A stretch of DNA of 64,000 nt from an uncultured Bacteroidales bacterium (GCA_944321735.1 CALUMK010000008.1:1-64000), one strand, 5' to 3'; shown: positions 8,602 to 16,775, counted from the stretch's first letter. Translations and numbers: made by a program. Notes: generated by a model not told the origin, from the letters alone.

Positions 8602-8622
8602 TTGATTCTGATATTTGATAAT

Positions 8623-8766
8623 ATGATTCTTGACAACTTTCAACAGCCAGGCATTATCCGATTCGATAGAACTGTCCACAACCATATGGTTTATCAGGAG
8701 GAAGAAGCTGTTAATGGGCTATCATGTGAATATACATGTAGTGACAGACGGCAGATGTTTAAGTGA
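8623..8766 (+). pseudogene. Possible gene fragment, 47 codons
   Basis: The frame MILDNFQQPGIIRFDRTVHN... ending DRRQMFK has a protein-like composition but stops after 47 codons. A different frame of 60 codons overlaps it. It looks like the 5' remnant of a small accessory gene; I do not recognise the family and no continuation is visible downstream. Confidence 0.25.
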
Positions 8767-8779
8767 TGAGGATGTTTTT

Positions 8780-9110
8780 ATAATATTCCAATCAGAATAT
8801 CATTTGTTATAACTTCATTTATGATGCATCATATTTGTATGTCAATATTGTAATATATGCTTGTATATCTGTATGTTGGATAGTTCTAGAGAATTATAAT
8901 TGTCCATGGTGTTACCTGAGTAGATAGTGATGATAATATTTCTTGGACATTCCCAACTGAATACCATTTGCTGTAACTTCTGCTACAATATATTTGAATT
9001 GTAGTATATTGTATATCAATGCTGTAATTTGTTTATGTATATTGCCAATTCTATGAAATCCCTATAGTTTCGAATAATTAACTTTTTACCAGTTTTTTAA
9101 GTTGTATGTG
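8780..9110. other. AT-rich non-coding stretch with degenerate internal duplication
   Basis: No credible gene is seen here. Blocks near 8790 (AATATCATTTGTTATAACTTC) and 8960 (AATACCATTTGCTGTAACTTC) and the sequences after them are similar, so the stretch looks like a decayed duplication. A related AT-rich block, including TATATCAATGTTATAGCAT, occurs near 16455 on the other side of the defence island. Confidence 0.4.
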
Positions 9111-9119
9111 TCCTAAATA

Positions 9120-9490
9120 TGTTTGGGGACATAATTTTGCCCCCCGAAGCCTCACTTGGGGACAACTGGGGGACAAAAATACGGTAATAATAAGCAAACA
9201 AGAGAAAATATGACTTCTAAAACAGCCCATTTTACCCCTATTTAAGTGGTTTTCCACCAGCATTTTAGTTTTACCATCGATATAAGTAATGATAATCAAA
9301 TAATTATACTATTTCCCCGACGCAATATGTGTTATGAGTGTATAATACTTTGATAATCAATATGTGTTTGCGCGTTAAAATGCCTTCGGGGGACAAACGA
9401 GGGACAAAAATTCGCATACCAAAAGAAAGAAAAACAATAAAACCATTTCAAAAAAACACACTGAAATGTCGGGGGGCCTATTTGTCCCTC
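9120..9490. repeat. GGGGACAAA-type repeats at the island's left border
   Basis: TTGGGGACA (9122), TTGGGGACAACTGGGGGACA (9156-9175), GGGGGACAAACGAGGGACAA (9388-9407) and the inverse TTTGTCCCT (9482) cluster here. Similar copies lie at 16573-16625 on the right border. Repeats of this kind at the ends of an integrated element may be recombinase arm-binding sites; that function is inference. No gene is seen between 9110 and 9857. Confidence 0.5.
9290..9325. other. Putative left attachment site (mnmE-tail copy)
   Basis: TGATAATCAAATAATTAT at 9290-9307 is identical to 16741-16758. The next bases (ending CCGACGCAA) resemble the last codons of mnmE at 16759-16775 (ending CCGATGCAA). Read on the minus strand the left copy would encode C-V-G-E, compared with C-I-G-K-stop in mnmE. 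This is the pattern expected of att sites around an element integrated at the 3' end of mnmE. Confidence 0.6.
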
Positions 9491-9752
9491 ACCCTCTTGT
9501 TCTGCTTGCCCCTTAGATTGAAAGTTAGGTTTGGTGTTAATTCTAAAATTACCAAAAGCCTTTATATATAAGTTTAGTTTGGTTTTTGTATATCTAATCA
9601 AGTTCTAAACTAAATCAATCCTTCATCCATGAGTTCTCTTGTTTTTCTTTTCGCCAGCCCAAATGCTACTTTTAATCGTTTTTGCCCTACTTTAATGCAG
9701 GGTTAAAATAGAGCAACATTCATTGCAGTTGATAGAAAAGAAAGAATATTAT

Positions 9753-9785
9753 GTGCGAATTTGAGAAATAATATCAAATTCGCAC
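9753..9785. promoter_or_regulatory. 12-bp perfect palindrome upstream of the rloA-like gene
   Basis: GTGCGAATTTGA (9753-9764) and TCAAATTCGCAC (9774-9785) are exact complements with a 9-base spacer. The palindrome ends 20 bp before the -7 box at 9806, so it may be an operator for the defence genes. As RNA it could also be a terminator for transcription entering the island. Confidence 0.5.
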
Positions 9786-9805
9786 ACTAATTGGATTTTT
9801 ATTAT

Positions 9806-9813
9806 TACCTTTG
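9806..9813 (+). promoter_or_regulatory. -7 element of the rloA-like promoter
   Basis: TACCTTTG matches the Bacteroidota -7 consensus TAnnTTTG, 44 bp before the start codon at 9858. No well-placed TTTG is seen at -33; the nearest TTG (9791) is too close. The promoter may depend on a factor binding the palindrome just upstream. Confidence 0.5.
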
Positions 9814-9857
9814 TACTTGAATTTTTATTCTATATAAAGACTTTAAGGTTTAATTAT

Positions 9858-11129
9858 ATGATACTTGAATTTACTGTTGAGAATTACAGGTCGTTTTATG
9901 GAAAGAAGACCTTGGTATTGGAGGCTGATAAAGCTTTGAAAGAGTGTTCAGATATGAATTTGTTTGAATACAATAAACATACATTACTCCGTTCTCTTGC
10001 GCTATATGGAGCTAACTCCAGTGGTAAATCAAATCTTGTCAGTGCTATGCACACAATGGCAAGATGTGTATTATTATCTGTAAAATTGAACGACAATGAG
10101 GAATTGGAATACGATCCGTTTCTTCTTTTGAAAGGCAATGATAGTCCTACAATGTTTGAGATAGTTTTTCTGAAAGGAGATTACTACTACAGGTATGGAT
10201 TTAGATATAATCTGGAGCGTATTGTTGATGAATGGTTGTTTAGGAAAACGACACCTCGCTCTAAGGAGCAGATGCTGTTCGTGAGAAACGAAGAAGGGAT
10301 ATGTGTGGATGAAGGCAATTTCCCGGAGGGGGCAGGCTATGAAGAAAAGACAAACGATAACCGCTTGTTCTTGTCTCTATGCCAACAGTTAGGAGGTGAA
10401 ATATCACGTCAAGTTATCTCGTGGTTTCAATCAGATTTCAATGTGATTTCCGGATTAAACAATCAGCAGTATAGATCATATTCAAAGCTGTTTTTCCATA
10501 AGAAAGAACAATATAGTATTGATGCACTTGAATTTTTCCAAAAGTTGAGACTCGGATTCAATAGTATTCTCACTCACGAAGAAGAGCCTAATATCCCATC
10601 GTATTTACCTACAGAGTTAAGAGCCATGTTTCAAAAGGAGATGCAAGGAAAGAAAAGTATCGAGTTGGATTCCGTGCATAATGTGTATTCAGAGAAAGGT
10701 AAGGTAATAGGTACAATCAATTTTTCATTTGAAGACCGGGAATCTTCAGGTACAAATAAATTGTTTGACCTTTCGGGACCGATATTTGAGACTCTTTATT
10801 CCGGAGCAGTACTTGTGGTGGATGAACTGGATGCTAAAATGCACCCTCTCATATCTCAATATATCATTGAGTTGTTTAATAATCCGGAGACGAATCCCAA
10901 GAACGCCCAATTGATATTTACCACACACGATACACATTTGCTTTCTCAAAAAATACTCAGACGAGACCAGATATGGTTTACGGAGAAAGATGCGAAAGAG
11001 CAGACAGACCTTTATAGCCTTATGGATATCGTCCTTCCAGATGGGACGAAACCTCGCAACGATGCGAACTACGAGAGAAATTATATTGCGGGGCGTTATG
11101 GAGCTATTCCTTATATTCTTAACGATTAA
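9858..11129 (+). CDS. RloA-like AAA ATPase (AbiL-type defence)
   Basis: The 423-residue protein is an SMC/ABC-like AAA_15 ATPase of the RloA type. It begins MILEFTVENYRSF, as this family does. Walker A is GANSSGKSNL (about residues 54-63), the signature region is near LFDLSGP, Walker B is LVVDELDAKMHPL, and the H-loop is FTTHDTHLLS. Such proteins pair with an RloB TOPRIM partner, and the gene 11 bp downstream encodes exactly that. Pairs of this kind occur beside restriction systems and resemble the abortive-infection system AbiL. ATP hydrolysis probably gates the partner nuclease; this is inference from the family. The AT-rich composition contrasts with the core genome to the right. Confidence 0.85.
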   Translation: MILEFTVENYRSFYGKKTLVLEADKALKECSDMNLFEYNKHTLLRSLALYGANSSGKSNLVSAMHTMARCVLLSVKLNDNEELEYDPFLLLKGNDSPTMFEIVFLKGDYYYRYGFRYNLERIVDEWLFRKTTPRSKEQMLFVRNEEGICVDEGNFPEGAGYEEKTNDNRLFLSLCQQLGGEISRQVISWFQSDFNVISGLNNQQYRSYSKLFFHKKEQYSIDALEFFQKLRLGFNSILTHEEEPNIPSYLPTELRAMFQKEMQGKKSIELDSVHNVYSEKGKVIGTINFSFEDRESSGTNKLFDLSGPIFETLYSGAVLVVDELDAKMHPLISQYIIELFNNPETNPKNAQLIFTTHDTHLLSQKILRRDQIWFTEKDAKEQTDLYSLMDIVLPDGTKPRNDANYERNYIAGRYGAIPYILND

Positions 11130-11139
11130 AATAAAGGTT

Positions 11140-11847
11140 ATGGCTGCAAAGAAAATAAAGATAGACAATGCCTCTTTTAAGTTCAAGAAGCAAACACAAC
11201 GGAGAGAACAGAAGGTTATACGATGTTCTGTTCTTATCGTGTGCGAGGGTACGAAAACGGAGCCTAATTATTTTGATGCATTCGCTCAGAAACAGCAAGG
11301 GATAATTGTATATGATATAGAAGTTAAAGGTCTTGGCAGAGGTACAAAAGATGTTGTAGAGAAGGCTATCGCTTTGAAAAATAAGAACAACTATGACCGT
11401 GTTTGGGCTGTATTTGATAAAGACGAATTTCCTGCTAAAGATTTCAACGAAGCTATTGCATTAGGAGGCAAGAATGGGATAGAGGTAGCATGGAGTAATG
11501 AAGCTTTTGAGCTATGGTATCTGTATCATTTTCAGAATGTAACGACAGGTATTCCTAGAAAGGATTACGAAGAGAAGATTTCTGTTGCTGTAAATGCTTC
11601 TCCAAAATACAAGTCTAAGAAGAAATACAAATACGCCAAGAAAGATCCGAACAACTATGCTGTAATGACAACATACGGTTCAATGGATTCCGCAATGCGA
11701 TATGCAGAGTCAAAGCATCTTGAATATACCGATTCACGATATGCCAATCAGAATCCCTGTACGACAGTTTATCGACTTGTAAGACAATTGTTAGGTAAGG
11801 ATGAGGGTTTGAATAATGAGCTGATATCTAAAATAGATGAGAATTAA
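11140..11847 (+). CDS. RloB-like TOPRIM protein (partner of RloA)
   Basis: The 235-residue protein has RloB features: a basic N-terminus (KFKKQTQRREQKV), the TOPRIM glutamate in LIVCEGTKTEPNYF, the DxD pair in VWAVFDKDEF, and the conserved NEAFELWYLYHF segment. TOPRIM folds bind metal and cut nucleic acid, so this is the likely effector of the pair. The start at 11140 (MAAKKIKIDN) is preferred over upstream in-frame codons, which overlap the rloA-like gene by up to 140 bp. A basic stretch near residue 160 (KYKSKKKYKYAKK) may contact nucleic acid. The spacing of 11 bp to the ATPase gene indicates co-transcription. Confidence 0.85.
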   Translation: MAAKKIKIDNASFKFKKQTQRREQKVIRCSVLIVCEGTKTEPNYFDAFAQKQQGIIVYDIEVKGLGRGTKDVVEKAIALKNKNNYDRVWAVFDKDEFPAKDFNEAIALGGKNGIEVAWSNEAFELWYLYHFQNVTTGIPRKDYEEKISVAVNASPKYKSKKKYKYAKKDPNNYAVMTTYGSMDSAMRYAESKHLEYTDSRYANQNPCTTVYRLVRQLLGKDEGLNNELISKIDEN

Positions 11848-11961
11848 CAATTTAATCAAATAAACAGTTAACTTTTTATTTTAGTTTAAGATATTGAAGT
11901 CCCTTCAAATGAAACAGTGAGAGGCATATGGGAAAATTAAAGGTTAAAAAATAGAAGAAAT

Positions 11962-13134
11962 ATGAATCACGATCAAATAAGACATTTGAGAAGTTTGAGA
12001 TTGTTATTGTCACAAGATAAGTCTCCACTTGGCTTTCTTCTTGCGGCAGGTTGTCCTTTGTCTGTTAGAATAACAGGAGCCCCCCTGTTACCAGATATGG
12101 CGGGTTTAACCAAGATTATCAACGACGCACATGCTACAGATACTCCTACCACACCATATAAGAGACTGATTGAAGAGTTGAAAAAGGCAGATAGAGATAC
12201 TTCTAATTTGGAAGATATTCTTACTTATATTCGATCTATGAAAGAAGTTTCAACAGGTGGTGGCACAGTAAGAGGGTTTACGGAAAGTGAATTAAATAAC
12301 TTAGAAACAGAAATCTGCAATACAATAGCAGATGCGGTGACAAAGGACTTACCTGATGGAGATAATTCGTATCGAAGACTTGCAAGGTGGGTGAGTTCTA
12401 TCGATCGTGTTGTTCCAGTGGAAATATTTACAACCAACTATGATTTGTTGTTAGAGCAGGCTTTAGAAGAGCAAAATGTACCATTCTTTGATGGATTCTC
12501 TGGTTCAAGATACCCATTCTTTGATATTCATTCAGTAGAAGAAAATGAGTTACCCAATTATTGGGCAAGAGTGTGGAAATTGCACGGTTCAGTAAATTGG
12601 AAAACTATGTCGGGAAGAGTTTATAGAGTGTCTAAAGGCATAGCAGGCTCTCCAGAACTGATATACCCTTCCAAACTGAAATACGATCAAAGTAGAAAGA
12701 TGCCATTCTTAGCTATGTCTGACAGATTGACAAGTTTTCTATTAAAACCTCATGCCGTATTATTTGTTTGTGGTTATTCATTTGGTGATGAACATATCAA
12801 TGACACTATTATTAATGCTCTGAAAGTAAATCAGAGTGCAAATGTAGTGGCATTAATGTATGGGAAGATGAAAAAAGATGCTTCTGGTACATTGGTAGCA
12901 CCAGAAGCTGTAAAAAAAGCATTGGAGCGTCCTAACCTCAGTATTTGGCATGATGAAGAGGCTGTGATTGGTGCTCAGCGCCGTGAATGGTCAAAGTTTA
13001 TAGATGAAAAGAATGAATTTGTGAATTTTAACTTTAAGAAGGTTGATGATCGCGTATCTTTCGGGGATTTCGCCTCTTTTACTTCCTTCCTTTCAGAATT
13101 AATAGGAGATCATCCAGATGCAGACAAAAAGTAA
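11962..13134 (+). CDS. SIR2-like NADase/deacylase-fold defence protein
   Basis: The 390-residue protein is SIR2-like: LLAAGCPLS near residue 28 corresponds to the NAD-binding GAGxS loop, FTTNYDLLLEQAL is the second NAD motif, KLHGSVNW carries the probable catalytic histidine, and CGYSFGDEHIN is the typical SIR2_2 segment. In bacterial immunity such domains degrade NAD+ when a partner senses phage. The next gene is a HerA ATPase, and the two reading frames overlap by 17 bp. SIR2 plus HerA is the known anti-phage pairing called Nezha or SIR2-HerA. About 115 bp of non-coding DNA precede it. I see no consensus -7 box there, only TATTTTAG near 11876. Confidence 0.88.
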   Translation: MNHDQIRHLRSLRLLLSQDKSPLGFLLAAGCPLSVRITGAPLLPDMAGLTKIINDAHATDTPTTPYKRLIEELKKADRDTSNLEDILTYIRSMKEVSTGGGTVRGFTESELNNLETEICNTIADAVTKDLPDGDNSYRRLARWVSSIDRVVPVEIFTTNYDLLLEQALEEQNVPFFDGFSGSRYPFFDIHSVEENELPNYWARVWKLHGSVNWKTMSGRVYRVSKGIAGSPELIYPSKLKYDQSRKMPFLAMSDRLTSFLLKPHAVLFVCGYSFGDEHINDTIINALKVNQSANVVALMYGKMKKDASGTLVAPEAVKKALERPNLSIWHDEEAVIGAQRREWSKFIDEKNEFVNFNFKKVDDRVSFGDFASFTSFLSELIGDHPDADKK

Positions 13135-14983
13135 TCCTACAATTATAGGAGCTGTTAGAAGTATTTCTGGCACAAATGTTTCTGTACAGTTATACCCGTC
13201 ACTCAACTCAACTATTTCATATATTTACGGAAATGGTTATAAGGTTGGACAAGTAGGTGGTTTTGTGAAAATACCACAGGGCTTTGTTAACTTGTATGGC
13301 TCCATTGTACAGGTAGGGGCTGATGCAGTACCCGAGTCCATGAAAGACGATACCAATACGGGATTAAGGTGGATGACTGTACAACTCGTGGGAGAGGGCG
13401 CAAAAGGTCAGCCATTTGAAAGAGGTATATCACAATACCCTATGATAGATGACGAGGTACATATTGTTACAGAAGAAGACCTTGTGAATATATATGGTCG
13501 TGATAAAGGCGCCGAGTTTGTGCCTGTAGGCACTATTTCTGGAGCGGAGAATATTCCAGCTCTAATAGATATCAATAAGTTGGTGACTAGACATAGTTGT
13601 ATTGTTGGTTCTACAGGAACCGGTAAATCAACAACTGTGGCAGGGCTTGTTAACAGTCTAATAGATTCTACTGTTTTTCCCTCTTCTAGAATTATTCTTG
13701 TTGATATTCATGGTGAGTATGGTAAAACCTTTAAAAGTAGAGCTAATATATTTAGAACAATACCGGAAGATCGTACGGACAAGAAACTTGTTGTGCCATT
13801 TTGGGCCATGAGCTTTGATGAATTCGTAAGTTTTGCTTTTGGTGATATTCAAGATAATGACCGATTTCCGCTCTCAGAACTTATTCTCAAACTTAAGAAG
13901 CTTACAATAGAGAAGAACCCATGCTTGTTCTCATATCTTAATGCTGATAATATAACAGCAGATACACCTGTGCCTTTCAGTTTGCAACGTTTATTTCTTT
14001 ATTTATATAGGTCGATGTTTGCAACACATTCCTGTACGGGAACAGGACAGAAAATATGCGCTATTGATAAGGATTTTGATGAGGTTGCGACAACAGAGGC
14101 TTTCGCGACGAAAGAAGACGGAAGTAAAATGACTGGATCAATAAACCCATTTGTACTGCCACAATATAAGGAGCAACAGCAATCAAAGATATTCTTATCT
14201 GCAGCTACAATGAATTTGAGAAGGCAGTTGCTTGCATTACAGGCAAAAATGGCAGATCCTCGTTTTGATTTTGTTTTAAAACCGGAAGGTTTTATTCCAA
14301 GTTCAGATGGAAATATAACAAATGATATCCATTCACTGCTGAAGCTTTGGATGGGAGAGAAAACTCTTTCTGTTTTTGATGTTTCAGGAGTACCAAGTGG
14401 AATTTTGCATGATATTATAGGAATTCTTTTGCGTGTCATGTATGACTCTATGTTTTGGGCGCGCAATCTTAAACAAGGAGGCAGGAAACGTCCTCTATTG
14501 ATAGTAATGGAAGAGGCTCACAATTATCTTGGAAGTGACAATAATAGCAGAGCATCCAAAGTAGTGCGTCGTTTGGTAAAGGAAGGACGTAAATATGGCA
14601 TCAGCGCTATGATTGTAAGCCAGCGTCCTTCGGAGATTGACCCAACTATTTTATCTCAATGTGGTACAACGATAGCTTTGCGCTTGACAAACTCTAATGA
14701 CAGAGGTATAATAGCAAATACTATTTCAGATAATCTTTCTAATTTGGTGAATATGCTTCCAATCCTGAAGACTGGTGAATCCATTATTGTTGGTGAAGCG
14801 GTAAGGATGCCTATGAGAGCAATTATTACATTCCCTGACAAAAAGAATAGGCCAGACAGTAATGACCCTATTGTGGCTTCAGACGAAAAAGGGAAAGGTG
14901 CTTGGAATATTAACTTAGATATTACAGATGACGAGTTTCAGAACATTATAAAAGCATGGAGATTACAACAAATTAATTTATAA
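13118..14983 (+). CDS. HerA-type hexameric ATPase (partner of SIR2)
   Basis: The 621-residue protein has an N-terminal HAS-barrel (IIGAVRSISGTNVSVQLYPS to about residue 150) and a DUF87/HerA motor. Walker A is GSTGTGKSTT near residue 167, Walker B is LLIVMEEAHNYL, and SQRPSEIDPTILSQ is the conserved HerA segment. HerA proteins form hexameric DNA translocases. In SIR2-HerA defence the hexamer scaffolds SIR2 subunits into one large complex; that role is known for the family and inferred here. The start overlaps the sir2 gene by 17 bp, and a purine-rich AGGAGAT precedes it by about 8 bases, which is unusual in this lineage and supports translational coupling. A KTSC gene follows 13 bp later. Confidence 0.9.
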   Translation: MQTKSNPTIIGAVRSISGTNVSVQLYPSLNSTISYIYGNGYKVGQVGGFVKIPQGFVNLYGSIVQVGADAVPESMKDDTNTGLRWMTVQLVGEGAKGQPFERGISQYPMIDDEVHIVTEEDLVNIYGRDKGAEFVPVGTISGAENIPALIDINKLVTRHSCIVGSTGTGKSTTVAGLVNSLIDSTVFPSSRIILVDIHGEYGKTFKSRANIFRTIPEDRTDKKLVVPFWAMSFDEFVSFAFGDIQDNDRFPLSELILKLKKLTIEKNPCLFSYLNADNITADTPVPFSLQRLFLYLYRSMFATHSCTGTGQKICAIDKDFDEVATTEAFATKEDGSKMTGSINPFVLPQYKEQQQSKIFLSAATMNLRRQLLALQAKMADPRFDFVLKPEGFIPSSDGNITNDIHSLLKLWMGEKTLSVFDVSGVPSGILHDIIGILLRVMYDSMFWARNLKQGGRKRPLLIVMEEAHNYLGSDNNSRASKVVRRLVKEGRKYGISAMIVSQRPSEIDPTILSQCGTTIALRLTNSNDRGIIANTISDNLSNLVNMLPILKTGESIIVGEAVRMPMRAIITFPDKKNRPDSNDPIVASDEKGKGAWNINLDITDDEFQNIIKAWRLQQINL

Positions 14984-14996
14984 TATTTTAAAGTAT

Positions 14997-15209
14997 ATGG
15001 AAAGACAATATGTATCATCTTCGAACATTGCTTCGATTGGTTATGATCCTGACAATCTGGTTTTAGAAATTGAGTTTTTAACTGGCGCAGTTTATCAATA
15101 TTATGATGTACCACAAAGTGTTTATGATGGATTGATGGCTGCTGATTCACATGGTAAATTCCTTGATGTTTATATAAAAAAAGGTGGCTACCGTTACACT
15201 AAAATATAA
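14997..15209 (+). CDS. KTSC-domain small protein in the SIR2-HerA operon
   Basis: This 70-residue protein matches the KTSC domain: VSSSNIASIGYDPDNLVLEI, then FLTGAVYQYYDVPQSVYDGL, and a terminal GKFLDVYIKKGGYRYTKI. KTSC domains are small beta-rich folds found alone or fused to nucleic-acid enzymes such as lysyl-tRNA synthetase. Their role is not settled, but nucleic-acid binding has been suggested. It is the third gene of a run of four, 13 bp after herA and 3 bp before the nuclease gene. It could be a regulator, sensor or adaptor of the SIR2-HerA complex; that is inference. The gene is intact and has the same AT-rich composition as its neighbours. Confidence 0.8.
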   Translation: MERQYVSSSNIASIGYDPDNLVLEIEFLTGAVYQYYDVPQSVYDGLMAADSHGKFLDVYIKKGGYRYTKI

Positions 15210-15212
15210 GGT

Positions 15213-16244
15213 ATGCGTATAGATCACAAACTTCAGCGCATCCAAGTTGATAGCTTTGAGATATCGGATGAGCTTGTTTATCGTTTTTTTATCTCCCTTC
15301 CAGAGAATGAAAGAGAAACAGCTTTATTGCGTGCTATTCGTATAGGTGTACTAGCAACAATGGAGGATAGATTTTCGGCTTTTCTTTCTAAGACAACTGA
15401 TGACCTGGGGGTACAATTGGAAAATTTAAAACTTCTATTTGATATGAAGCAAGAGATTTTCCATAAGACTGCAATTAAGGGCGTTGCCGCCGAGAATGAT
15501 ATCTTAGAGTTTCTTGAAACCTACATCGATAACTTCCATCTTGGAGATGTAGTTTCATTATCTGGAACATCGAAAGGTTTATTGAAGAATAACAAGACTG
15601 GTGATATTCTGGCTTATGTAGGTGGCGAAAATAGTGGAAAGAAAGTAGCTATAGAATGTAAGTTTGACAAAAGTATCAAATTGGGTGATGTTGATTCACT
15701 AGATATTGCATCTAATAAATATGATACTGCATGGAGCCAGTTGCTAGAGACTACAGTGAATCGTGGTGCTAATACAAGCATTATTGTTTTTGATAAGACA
15801 CTAGCAGATGCTTCTATTCAGCGGGCTGTGGATGGGGTTTCATACATTGATAATATCGGGTTTATTTGTATTATTGATTATGAGGCAGATTATCATAATT
15901 TAGCTATTGCTTACAATTTTGCTCGTAGACTGGCTTTAAGAAAGGATGGGAAGAATATAGAGGTAGATTTTGTAAATATGCTAATACAGCGTTTGCTGAA
16001 AGACATCCGTGATATACAGAATATTGAAATGCTGGTAAAAAACAATATCAAGAATAATCTTCAGATACTGAAAAATATAGAGAAGAGCCTTTTGTCAATT
16101 GAATTTAATCAGCAGTACTTAATGAAATATTTAGAAGACGGCTACCTCAGTAAGGTAGATTTGTTGGATTTCTATCAACGAGAAGAGATACGGGCTAAGT
16201 ATAAATTAATTTCAAAGGAGATAGAGAGTCTTGGAAACGAATAA
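15213..16244 (+). CDS. Predicted PD-(D/E)XK nuclease, fourth gene of the SIR2-HerA operon
   Basis: I do not recognise this 343-residue protein as a named family. Residues 80-160 read as a PD-(D/E)XK nuclease core: KGVAAENDILEFL (helix with acidic residue), HLGDVVSLSGTSKG, then TGDILAYVG and KVAIECKFDKS with the D...ExK signature. A second alpha/beta block follows (TSIIVFDKTLAD, IGFICIIDYEAD). The C-terminal third is a long helical, coiled-coil-like region (IQNIEMLVKNNIKNNLQILK). It starts 3 bp after the KTSC stop and is the last gene of the operon. It may be a DNA-cutting effector or a DNA-end sensor loaded by HerA. The nuclease call is motif-based only. Confidence 0.6.
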   Translation: MRIDHKLQRIQVDSFEISDELVYRFFISLPENERETALLRAIRIGVLATMEDRFSAFLSKTTDDLGVQLENLKLLFDMKQEIFHKTAIKGVAAENDILEFLETYIDNFHLGDVVSLSGTSKGLLKNNKTGDILAYVGGENSGKKVAIECKFDKSIKLGDVDSLDIASNKYDTAWSQLLETTVNRGANTSIIVFDKTLADASIQRAVDGVSYIDNIGFICIIDYEADYHNLAIAYNFARRLALRKDGKNIEVDFVNMLIQRLLKDIRDIQNIEMLVKNNIKNNLQILKNIEKSLLSIEFNQQYLMKYLEDGYLSKVDLLDFYQREEIRAKYKLISKEIESLGNE

Positions 16245-16740
16245 AATAATTAAATGTTATCAAAATGACTAAATCAACGCTAACGATGAGTGTAAGCGTC
16301 CGAAGAAGTACACATTGACAAAGTGAGATGCAACTGGCACGGATGAGATGTCAGTTGCTTTACAGAAATAGCAACAAGAATATTATTCGGATATTCTAAA
16401 TAGAACTTCATCGTCGATAATTTGTGGTATAATGTAGTCTGTTTGTATGTTGTTATATATCAATGTTATAGCATAGGTGTATTTGCAAATGCAAAGTCTA
16501 ATATGCCTTTGTAAAATACTCATTTCCTATGGTTTTGCTCAATTTTGCAGGGATGAATGTTCATACTTCACCGAGGGACAAGAATTTGTCCCCTGCCTGA
16601 CCTTCAAGGAACAAACGGGGGACAAAACTATAGAAAACATCTGCAAATGCACGGAAAATGCGGTAAACAAAAGAAAGGAAGAGAAAATACCCGAACCTAA
16701 TTATAGCCAATAATTTATGGCGTATCTTTATGTAAGATAT
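16245..16740. other. Right border of the island, non-coding
   Basis: No convincing gene is present; a 78-codon frame at 16477-16713 is low-complexity and spans repeat motifs. The stretch has a small hairpin GCAACTG/CAGTTGC (16328-16356), an AT-rich block resembling 8820-9060, and GGGACAAGAATTTGTCCCC (16575-16593, itself an inverted pair) and GGGGGACAAA (16617-16626). These match the repeats at the left border. Confidence 0.5.
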
Positions 16741-16775
16741 TGATAATCAAATAATTATGTTACTTGCCGATGCAA
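16741..16775. other. Putative right attachment site at the mnmE 3' end
   Basis: TGATAATCAAATAATTAT (16741-16758) is repeated exactly at 9290-9307, and the following mnmE tail is repeated imperfectly there. The site covers the last five codons and the stop of mnmE, leaving mnmE intact, as in elements such as SGI1 that insert in the 3' end of this gene (thdF/trmE). That comparison is family knowledge; the element type here is inferred. Confidence 0.6.

Noticed and set aside
9338..9571. 77-codon ORF at the island's left border
   Set aside because: It reads through the repeat cluster, and an equally long frame exists on the other strand. No family resemblance.
16477..16713. 78-codon ORF at the island's right border
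   Set aside because: It spans the GGGACAAG/GGGGACAAA repeats, has biased composition and no protein-like pattern.
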